Below are positions 1-7,700 of a stretch of DNA of 64,000 nucleotides, one piece after another. Below the pieces are notes generated by a model. That model made no database searches. It was not told the origin of the DNA and saw only the letters and a program-made list of their open reading frames with translations. This stretch comes from CAZRUA01 sp964603125 (GTDB lineage: Bacteria; Bacteroidota; Bacteroidia; B-17B0; Aurantibacillaceae), in NCBI GenBank assembly GCA_964603125.1, contig CAZRUA010000001.1, positions 124,001 through 188,000 of the forward strand, written 5' to 3'. The position numbers and the translations under genes are program-made. Numbering within the stretch: the first letter of the stretch is position 1; each line of letters opens with the position of its first letter.

Positions 1-267
1 TTAAAGCAATTTGGCGAGCCAGAGGTTAAGGATTACCCAGATGGATTGACACGCTTCACTCAAGGTTCTTTTGATGGAATTAATAAAGCAGAGGAATTAC
101 GTCAAAAAATAATAGCTAAAGGACAAAAAGATGCTTGGATTGTAGGTTTTATTGATGGCAAACGTTATACCTTAGAAGAACTTATCATGGTTGATTTTTA
201 CAATAAAGATATTGCTTCGTTTAATGAGAGTTTGCAATTATTACAAGAGTTTATTGTTGTAAAATAA
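1..267 (+). CDS. C-terminal fragment of a SPOR-like domain protein (5' end outside window)
   Basis: The reading frame is open from base 1 and stops at TAA 265-267, so only about 88 C-terminal residues are visible. A TTG at 46 is an internal codon, not a start. The segment has the pattern of SPOR-like domains found at the C-termini of Bacteroidota envelope proteins: a DGLTRFTQGSF strand, a helix rich in E/L/K/R (about residues 32-45), then a DAWIVGFIDGKRYTLEE strand-loop. Such domains bind peptidoglycan or form compact C-terminal modules in OmpA/TPR-type proteins. The remaining architecture, localisation and full length cannot be judged. It is followed by a hairpin terminator. Confidence 0.6.
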   Translation, partial: LKQFGEPEVKDYPDGLTRFTQGSFDGINKAEELRQKIIAKGQKDAWIVGFIDGKRYTLEELIMVDFYNKDIASFNESLQLLQEFIVVK

Positions 268-289
268 TCAAGTAAAATATTAATTGTTT

Positions 290-320
290 AAAAGTCCGCA
301 GTAGTGGACTTTTTCTTTTT
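290..320 (+). terminator. Intrinsic terminator after the SPOR-like gene
   Basis: The 8-bp stem AAAAGTCC / GGACTTTT (290-297 with 306-313) has an 8-nt loop and continues into a T-rich tail reaching 320. Its tail abuts the promoter box of the next gene. Confidence 0.65.
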
Positions 321-327
321 ACCTTTG
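320..327 (+). promoter_or_regulatory. Bacteroidota -7 box (TACCTTTG) for the DegT gene
   Basis: TACCTTTG matches the Bacteroidota sigma-ABfr -7 consensus TAnnTTTG. The box begins 12 bases before the ATG at 332. A transcript starting about 5-7 bases after the box would begin at or next to the start codon, so the mRNA is probably leaderless. Confidence 0.5.
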
Positions 328-331
328 TATC

Positions 332-1537
332 ATGCTTCCATTTTCTCCACCTCGAATCGACCAAAAAATAATTGATGAAGTTACCAAAGCTTTAACGTCT
401 GGTTGGATTACAACGGGCCCTCGCACAAAGGATTTCGAAAAAAAAATTACAGCTTATTGTGGTAATAAAAATACGTTATGCCTTAATTCAGCAACTGCTG
501 GTTTAGAAGTAATGTTACGTTGGTTTGGTGTAAAAGAGGGTGATGAGGTTATTTTGCCAGCTTATACTTATTCTGCCACAGCTAATGTAATTATACATTG
601 TGGAGCAAAACCTGTATTTGTTGATGTAAACAAACATGATTTTAATATTAACACAATTGAAATAGAAAAGCATATTACTGAAAAGACAAAAGTGATTATG
701 CCTGTTGATTTTGCTGGTTATCCATGTGATTATGATACAATAAATTTAATTGCTAAACGAAACGCACATAAATTTAATGCAAGTACAGAGAATCAAAAAA
801 GGCTTGGAAGAATTCTAGTTTTAAGTGATTCGGCGCATTCCTTTGGCGCTTGGTATAAAAGTAAACGAGCAGGAAGTTTAACAGATGTTAGCGTATTTTC
901 TTTTCATGCGGTGAAAAATTTAACTACTGCCGAAGGCGGCGCTATTGCACTTAATTTACCTAGTCCGTTTGATAATGCTGAAATATATACTCAATTGTGT
1001 ATAACAACTTTGCACGGTCAAAACAAAGATGCACTAGCTAAAACGCAAAAAGGAAACTGGAAATATGATATAGTTGAAGCGGGTTATAAATGCAACATGA
1101 CTGATTTATGTGCAGCTATTGGTTTGATTGAATTAGAACGTTATGATAATGATACACTGATTAAACGTAAACATATTTTCGACACCTATTCAAAATTATT
1201 AGGTTCACATCCTTTTATAGAAATTGTTCCTTACCACACAGCCGAAAAAACTTCTAGTTATCATTTGTATCCAATTCGTATAAAGGGCGCCACAGAAGCT
1301 CAACGCGATGAAATTATAAGGGAAATATTTGAACAAGAGATTTCTGTTAACGTTCATTTCATTCCTGTTCCTGCAATGAGTTTTTATAAAAATCTAGGAT
1401 ATAGTATTAATGATTATCCTATCACTAAAGATAATTATTCAAGAGAAATTAGTCTTCCGGTATACTACAATCTAACAGATGAGAATTTAAAAAGTGTAGT
1501 AAATGCAATTACATCAGCTGTAAAAAAGGTTCTGTAA
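332..1537 (+). CDS. DegT/DnrJ/EryC1/StrS family PLP-dependent sugar aminotransferase
   Basis: This is a 401-residue cytoplasmic aminotransferase of the fold-type I family. These enzymes transfer an amino group, usually from glutamate, onto a nucleotide-linked 4-keto or 3-keto sugar. The expected landmarks are present: an N-terminal substrate motif (SGWITTGPRTKDFE), the LCLNSATAGLE cofactor-phosphate region, LPAYTYSATANV, a DSAHSFG motif, and the Schiff-base lysine K195 in FHAVKNLTTAEGG. Length is normal for the family. The start at 332 lies 12 bases after a strong promoter box. The stop TAA is followed directly by the GTG of the sugar transferase, so the two are co-translated. The pairing suggests synthesis and membrane loading of an amino sugar for a surface glycan. 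The exact sugar cannot be read from the sequence. Confidence 0.9.
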   Translation: MLPFSPPRIDQKIIDEVTKALTSGWITTGPRTKDFEKKITAYCGNKNTLCLNSATAGLEVMLRWFGVKEGDEVILPAYTYSATANVIIHCGAKPVFVDVNKHDFNINTIEIEKHITEKTKVIMPVDFAGYPCDYDTINLIAKRNAHKFNASTENQKRLGRILVLSDSAHSFGAWYKSKRAGSLTDVSVFSFHAVKNLTTAEGGAIALNLPSPFDNAEIYTQLCITTLHGQNKDALAKTQKGNWKYDIVEAGYKCNMTDLCAAIGLIELERYDNDTLIKRKHIFDTYSKLLGSHPFIEIVPYHTAEKTSSYHLYPIRIKGATEAQRDEIIREIFEQEISVNVHFIPVPAMSFYKNLGYSINDYPITKDNYSREISLPVYYNLTDENLKSVVNAITSAVKKVL

Positions 1538-2128
1538 GTGATTCGATTCTTCGATATATTATTTTCTCTTTTAGGAATAATTGTTCTATTTCCATTTCTA
1601 TTTATTATTTCTATTATTATTCTTTTATCTTCTCCAGGAGGTGTTTTTTATAAGCAAACACGAGTTGGTAAAGGCAATAAGGATTTTAAATTACTAAAAT
1701 TTAGAAGTATGAGAACCAACTCAGATAAGCAAGGATTGCTTACTGTTGGCGGAAATGATAGCAGAATAACGAAGGTTGGTTTATTTATTCGTAAGTATAA
1801 AATAGATGAATTACCGCAATTACTAAATGTATTGCTAGGTCAAATGAGTTTGGTGGGCCCACGACCAGAAGTTAGAAAATATGTTGATTTATATTCGTTA
1901 GAACAAAAAGCGGTATTGGATGTAAAACCAGGAATTACAGATTATGCATCAATTGAGTATTCATTAGAAAACGAATTGCTAGCTAAATCGAGTAAGCCAG
2001 AGGAAACCTATATCAATGAAATTATGCCAGCAAAAATAATTTTAAACATGAAATACATTCAGAATTATTCGGCTAAAGAATATTTTAAAATTATTTTTTT
2101 AACTCTTTCAAAAATTATAAAGCATTAG
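1538..2128 (+). CDS. Initiating sugar-1-phosphate transferase (monotopic phosphoglycosyl transferase, PglC/WcaJ family)
   Basis: At 196 residues this is the short, PglC-like form of the bacterial sugar transferase family (PF02397). It transfers a sugar phosphate from UDP-sugar to undecaprenyl phosphate at the inner membrane, the first step of glycan assembly. Visible features are an N-terminal hydrophobic re-entrant helix (about residues 7-31), KFRSM at 54-58, the catalytic Asp-Glu pair D90-E91 in KIDELPQL, and the GPRPE signature at 107-111. The start is GTG, immediately after the stop of the DegT gene, and no better start exists. It ends exactly one base before the stop codon of the convergent OmpA gene, leaving no spacer. 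Confidence 0.9.
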   Translation: MIRFFDILFSLLGIIVLFPFLFIISIIILLSSPGGVFYKQTRVGKGNKDFKLLKFRSMRTNSDKQGLLTVGGNDSRITKVGLFIRKYKIDELPQLLNVLLGQMSLVGPRPEVRKYVDLYSLEQKAVLDVKPGITDYASIEYSLENELLAKSSKPEETYINEIMPAKIILNMKYIQNYSAKEYFKIIFLTLSKIIKH

Positions 2129-3670
2129 TTATAAGTCGGTAATTTTAAACTCTGTTCTTCTATTTTGTTGTTTACCTTCTTCTGTTTCATTACTCGAAAT
2201 AGGTTGGTTTTTGCCATAGCCTTTAAATGTTAATCTGTCTTTGTTAACTCCGTTTGTTATTAAGTAATCAACCACAGTTTTGGCGCGTGCTTCAGAGAGT
2301 TTATTGTTAAATTCATCAGTACCAACATTGTCTGTGTGCCCTGATATTTCAATATGTATACTAGGGTTTTTACTAAGTATATCTAAAAGCCTTTGTAACT
2401 CAGCAACCGACTGAGGTCGCAAAGTTGATTTCCCTGTATCAAAGAAAATATTTCTTAAAACTACTTTGGTTCCTTTTTCTAATTTATTAAGTAAAATATT
2501 TTTTGTCACTTCATTATATGAAGCCGTATCACTAAGTTCAAAATTTTCTGAATGAAATAAATAGCCGTTTGCCGAAACGTGTATTCCATAATTTTTTCCA
2601 GCAGGTAATGAAACTAAAAATCGTCCTGTTGAACTATTTGATTTGAAAGTAGAGATTATCTCATTTTTTTCATTGTCAATTATTTCAATTGTGGCTTCAA
2701 TAGCCTCTTTTGAAACAGCGTCTTTAACAGTTCCTTTTAAAACCGTAAGCTTTGGTTCATTATTAACTAATTTTTTAAGTGGAATAAAGTTTATTTCATA
2801 AATATCTTTATTTCCGCCTGCGGCTGATGTGTAATAACCTTTTTTTCCGCTAGCATCTAAAACAAAAAACAAATCATCTGCATCACTGTTAATAGGCGCT
2901 CCTAAATTAACCGGCTTGCTCCATTTACCTTTTTCAAGAGTGGTTTTATAAATATCATATCCACCTATTGATTTAAATCCCTTAGAACTATAATAAAGTG
3001 TTTTTCCATCAGGGTGAATAAAAACAGCTTCCTCATCTAAATTAGAATTTATTGTTCTTCCTAAATTAGTTGCTGCTCCCCACTTTCCCTTTGCGTCTTT
3101 TACACACATCCAAATATCTCGCCCTCCAGCACCACCGGGTCTATTACTCACAAAATATAAAGTTTTACCGTCAGGTGCTAACGTAGCTGATGATTCATGA
3201 TGTTTGCTATTAATCGGGTTTCCCAAAGAAACAGGATCAGACCATTTATCTCCATTTAACTCGCATTGATAAATATCACCGTTACCCGATTTATCATCCT
3301 GATAAATAAATAGAATATGACCATCGTTTGAAATAGCAATATTTGAATTATTTAATCCATCTACATTTATGTTTTTACTTAGCGCAGTTGAAGCTAGCCA
3401 GCTCCCTTTTTCGTCAGCATTGGAACTAAAAATATGTTCCATTGATTCAGAGTTTTTTCTTTTTTCTTTTTCGGTAAAAGGCTTTCTCGAAGTAAAAAAC
3501 ATTTGATGCCTATCAGCTGTAATAACAGGTGCGTAGTCATCGTATTCGCTATTTATAGTATTATCTAATTTGATTATTTCTATTTTAACCGAATCATTAA
3601 CACCTGGTTTTTGTGCAGATAAAACAAAACTTAAAAAAATTGAAGCAACAGAAAATAGTTTATGTAACAT
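2129..3670 (-). CDS. Beta-propeller / OmpA-domain outer-membrane protein (PorE-like)
   Basis: The chosen start gives MLHKLFSVASIF..., a clear signal peptide ending at LSAQ, and a 513-residue protein. The frame is open 27 codons further upstream, but that stretch runs into the porP/sprF gene and is not signal-like. Domains in order: WD40/PD40-type propeller blades (about 30-310, with repeated GGRDIWM/GGYDIYK/GNGDIYQ motifs), a carboxypeptidase-regulatory-like beta domain (about 310-395), and a C-terminal OmpA domain with FFDTGKSTLRPQS, the diaminopimelate-binding region ISGHTDNVGTDEFN, and GKNQPISSN. The order resembles PorE of the type IX secretion apparatus without its N-terminal TPRs. It is third in a cassette with the adhesin and PorP/SprF, 13 bases after the latter. 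It probably anchors the complex to peptidoglycan. Confidence 0.85.
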   Translation of the reverse strand: MLHKLFSVASIFLSFVLSAQKPGVNDSVKIEIIKLDNTINSEYDDYAPVITADRHQMFFTSRKPFTEKEKRKNSESMEHIFSSNADEKGSWLASTALSKNINVDGLNNSNIAISNDGHILFIYQDDKSGNGDIYQCELNGDKWSDPVSLGNPINSKHHESSATLAPDGKTLYFVSNRPGGAGGRDIWMCVKDAKGKWGAATNLGRTINSNLDEEAVFIHPDGKTLYYSSKGFKSIGGYDIYKTTLEKGKWSKPVNLGAPINSDADDLFFVLDASGKKGYYTSAAGGNKDIYEINFIPLKKLVNNEPKLTVLKGTVKDAVSKEAIEATIEIIDNEKNEIISTFKSNSSTGRFLVSLPAGKNYGIHVSANGYLFHSENFELSDTASYNEVTKNILLNKLEKGTKVVLRNIFFDTGKSTLRPQSVAELQRLLDILSKNPSIHIEISGHTDNVGTDEFNNKLSEARAKTVVDYLITNGVNKDRLTFKGYGKNQPISSNETEEGKQQNRRTEFKITDL

Positions 3671-3683
3671 AATGTAATTAAAC

Positions 3684-4715
3684 TTAGATTCTAGATTTTG
3701 ATTGTGAGAAAGGAGAAGGAGTTGTGAAACGAATAAAAATTTCAAAACCACCTTTTCTTTTTGAAGCTGCTGCTAGTGAAGAAACATTTACATCATATGA
3801 AAAACCAGCAGAATAACTTCCACGCTCTAACATTAATTTTAATATCATAGCATCTTTAGCTCGTAAAAACGTACCAAATGATAATGCCGTTGCTTGCATT
3901 AATCGGGTATATTTTGATTGTTCTTTTAACAAGGTTTTAAAGTAAGTTCCTACTAAAAACTCCTGTGTTGGCCCTTGGCGATTATAGTAAATGCCAGGAA
4001 CTAAACTTAAACGCGTATTACCCATTCCAATCAAGGCTGTAACAAAACCACTCATTCTAATTTGTAGTTTATCATTTGATGAACTTAAGAAAGAATATTT
4101 GGGTTGATTTAAATGATACACAGAAAAACCAGCAATAACGCTTCTTTGATCATTACCCGTCATATAGCGTTCACTTTTTTGATACTTGTAAACCAATCCT
4201 AAGCCTGTGTCAAAGTAACCAAACTTTTGATTGTTAAATGTTTCGTTAGAGGGTAACGCGGCATTATAGTTAACTCCATCAAATTGAGATGACCATTGCA
4301 ATCCGGCTGGATTATTTATTGCACGTTGACCATAACCAATCTGCAATGCACCACCAAAAGTGCTTTTATCATTAATGTGTGTATGACAAGCAATTGTAAA
4401 ATTAGCATTGGTACTAGCTACTTTTGCATCACCAGCAACATCATTAAAAAAGTTAAGACCACCAGCTAAAATAGTTTTTTTGTGATGATTCTTTGTAAAA
4501 CGTGCATCAAACGAAGCAGCCATTGTTTTGTATGGGCTTGCCACACTTTGCCACTGACTTTTGTAATTGATTATCGCTTCCATATCATAATTAGCACCAA
4601 CCAAGGCTGGATTTAATGTATGTGGAGAATATATCATTTGTGAAAAGTGAATATCTTGAGCATTTGCCGAAATGCCAATAATTAGTGCCGATAGAAATAA
4701 ATTAATTTTTTTCAT
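3684..4715 (-). CDS. PorP/SprF family type IX secretion-associated outer-membrane protein
   Basis: The 343-residue protein has a signal peptide (MKKINLFLSALIIGISANAQ) followed by the family's hallmark start QDIHFSQMIYSPHTLNPALVG and a series of amphipathic strands expected of an outer-membrane beta-barrel. PorP/SprF proteins work with the T9SS. SprF is needed for SprB secretion in Flavobacterium, and many paralogues sit beside their own large type-B-signal adhesin. That is the arrangement here: the gene lies 10 bases downstream of the adhesin stop and 13 bases upstream of the OmpA gene. The inference is that it serves the neighbouring adhesin. The family call is firm; the specific partner is inferred. 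Confidence 0.9.
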   Translation of the reverse strand: MKKINLFLSALIIGISANAQDIHFSQMIYSPHTLNPALVGANYDMEAIINYKSQWQSVASPYKTMAASFDARFTKNHHKKTILAGGLNFFNDVAGDAKVASTNANFTIACHTHINDKSTFGGALQIGYGQRAINNPAGLQWSSQFDGVNYNAALPSNETFNNQKFGYFDTGLGLVYKYQKSERYMTGNDQRSVIAGFSVYHLNQPKYSFLSSSNDKLQIRMSGFVTALIGMGNTRLSLVPGIYYNRQGPTQEFLVGTYFKTLLKEQSKYTRLMQATALSFGTFLRAKDAMILKLMLERGSYSAGFSYDVNVSSLAAASKRKGGFEIFIRFTTPSPFSQSKSRI

Positions 4716-4725
4716 ATATAAAGTA

Positions 4726-7700
4726 CTATCTAGTTAATGTAATGTTACCCTTTTTCTGAATTACTTCATTTGTGAAAAGAGTTGCTTCGAGTTTATAAAC
4801 GTAAACACCAGTATTTAGTGGCTTACCTTTATAAGTGCCATCCCAACAAATTGTTTTGTCTTCTGTTTCAAAAACTTTCTCTCCCCATCTATCATAAATA
4901 GCTAAGTAAACAGAAGAGATACAATTGCCATACACGCATTCTACATCATTATTTCCATCGCCATTTGGTGAGAAGGCGGTTGGCATAAATACTTCGCCGC
5001 ATTTAATATCAACAGTAACTAAAACAACATCACTTGTAACACAACCTGAAGCATCTGTTGATGTGACCGTGTAGGTTGTTGTTTGAGTTGGTGTAACGTT
5101 TATAGTTGCTGATGTAGCACCTGTGTTCCAAGTAAAATTGCTTGCATTTGTTGCAGTTAATGTAGCTGTTTGACCTATGTTTATTGTTTGGTTTGCACCA
5201 GCGTTAACACTTGATAAGCCACCAACATCAACACTTACACTTGCTGTTGCAGTATTACAACCTGCAGGGTTAGAGTTTGTTAAAGTTACACTATATACAG
5301 TGTTGTTTGTTGTTGGATTTACATTTATAGATTGAGTAGTTTGTCCCCCTGGACTCCATAAATAAGTTCCGCCTGCACCAGCAGTTAATGTTGTTGTTTG
5401 CCCTAAGCAAATTGTTGTATCTCCAGTAATAATTGTTGAAGGAGCACTTCCAACAGTTACTGTAACAGTAGATGTTCCTGTGCAACCACCGTTAAGGGCA
5501 ACTACAGTATAAGTTGTTGAAGTAGTTGGACTAACTGTTATTGTTGCTCCTGTTTGAACCGGAGTAGTAGACCAAGAATAAGAAGTAGCACCTGCCGCAT
5601 TAGCGGTTAAAGTTGTTGAACCTCCTGAACAAACAATTGTTGTTCCAGATGTTGTAACCGTTAGTGAACTTGTAGTTGTAATTGTTGCTGTTGCTGTTGT
5701 TGTGCAAGAGCCTGCATCGGTTATTGTAACAGTATAGGTTCCTGCAGCTAAGTTTGTGGCTGTTTGAGTAGTTTGAACAGGAGTTGTGTTCCATGAATAG
5801 GTGTAAGGCCCAGTACCGCCTGTTGGAGTAGCTGTGGCACTTCCGTTAGCGCTTCCACAAGTTGAGCCTACAACTGATGTGTTTCCAGATAATGAAGAAG
5901 AGGAAGTTATTGTTGCTGTTGCTGTTGCTGAGCAAGAACTAGCATCAGTAATTGTTACTGTATATGTACCAGCTCCTAAACCAGTTGCTGTTTGTGTAGT
6001 TTGAATAGGCGTTGTGTTCCATGAATAGGTGTAAGGTCCAGTACCACCAGTTGGAGTAGCAGTTGCAGTTCCGTTGTTTGAACCACAAGTTGATGCAGTT
6101 ACACTTGTTGTACCTGATAAACCGGAACTAGAAGTGACAGTTACTGTGGCAGTTACTAAACAACTTGAAGCATCCAAAATAGAAACAGAATATGTACCAG
6201 CTGCCAAACCTGTTCCTGTTTGAGTGGTTTGAACTGGAACAGTATTCCAAGAATAAGTATATGGAGCTGTTCCTCCAGTAGGTGTGGCTGTAGCTGTTCC
6301 GTTGTTGCTTCCACATGAAGCCTGAGTAGATGAAGCTGTAGCAGTGAAACCAGAAGTAGCTGTTATTGTAGCGATAGCAGTAGTAGTACATGTTGCATTA
6401 TCTGTAATGGTTACAGTATATGTACCTGCAGCCAAACCAGTTGCTGTTTGAGTTGTTTGTGCAGGTGTGGTGCTCCAAGAATAGGTGTAGGGCGATGTTC
6501 CACCAGTTGGATTGGCTGTCGCTGTTCCATTGTTGGCACCGCAAGTAGCAGCTGTTACACTAGTTGTTCCTGATAAAGAAGAGGAAGAGGTAATTGTTGC
6601 AGTGGCAGTAGTTGTGCAAGTAGCGTTATCTGTAATTGTAACAGTATAAGTACCAGCAGCCAAACCAGTTGCAGTTTGGGTTGTTTGTATAGGTGTGGTA
6701 CTCCATGAATAAGTATATGGTGATGTTCCACCAGTTGGATTGGCTGTTGCCGTTCCGTTTGTTCCGCCGCAAGTAGCAGCTGTTACACTAGTTGTTCCTG
6801 TTAAACCAGATGAAGAAGTAATAGTTGCTGTAACAGTTGTTGTGCAAGTTGCATTGTCGGTTATTATACAAGTGTAGGTTCCGGCAGCCAAACCAGTTGC
6901 GGTTTGAGTTGTTTGCACTGGCGTTGAGTTCCAAGAATAAGTGTATGGAGCTGAACCACCAGATGGTGTTGCGGTTACAGTACCGTTATTTGTTCCACAA
7001 GTAGCTTGAGTACTTGAAGTAGTTGCTGTAAAGCTTGAACCAGATGTAATTGTAACTGTGGTTGTTGATGTACAAACACCCGAAGTAACTGTTACTGTAT
7101 AAACACCTGCAGCTAAACCAGAGTATGTGGCAGTGTTACCACCTGTTCCTCCTGTTGGAGCCCAACTATATGTATAAGCACCCGAACCACCTGTTGCAGA
7201 GGCTGTTGCAGAGCCGTTGCTTAAACCACAGCTCGCATTGGTTTGCGATGAAATACTTGGAACAATTGCAGCTGGACTAGTTATGGTAACTGTTGTTGTC
7301 CCTGTACAATTACTGTTATCTGTTACGTTTATTGTGTAGGTTCCAGCCGCTAAGCCTGTAAAGGATTGGGAACCTGCTACATTGCTAAATGTTGCAACAG
7401 TTGTTCCGCTGCTGTTTAATAAAATGTAATCGTAAGGTGAAGCTCCGCCAGATGAAGATGCTGAAAAACTACCATCAGATACTCCAGGGCATGAAGTAGG
7501 GGTGTTGGCAGCAGGTGTTACAGTAATTGTTGGGCAAGAGCTACAAGCTGGCAAAGAAGCTAATGAAGCAATTGTTATTGTATTAGAAGAGCCATCAGTA
7601 ACTCTAATTGGGAAGGATGGAGGAGTTACTGTTGTTCCTGTTCCGAAGGTTACCCATGAAGTTACATTTACAGCGCAACCTGGAGGGAAATTACAACCAA

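Noticed and set aside
3671..3751. A 27-codon N-terminal extension of the OmpA-domain gene.
   Set aside because: It overlaps the 3' end of porP/sprF, and the signal peptide begins at the ATG at 3670.
5291..6391. Several alternative-frame ORFs rich in Asn, Tyr and Cys across the adhesin repeats.
   Set aside because: They are shadows of the tandem repeats in the true minus-strand frame; their composition follows from Thr/Ser codons read in another frame.
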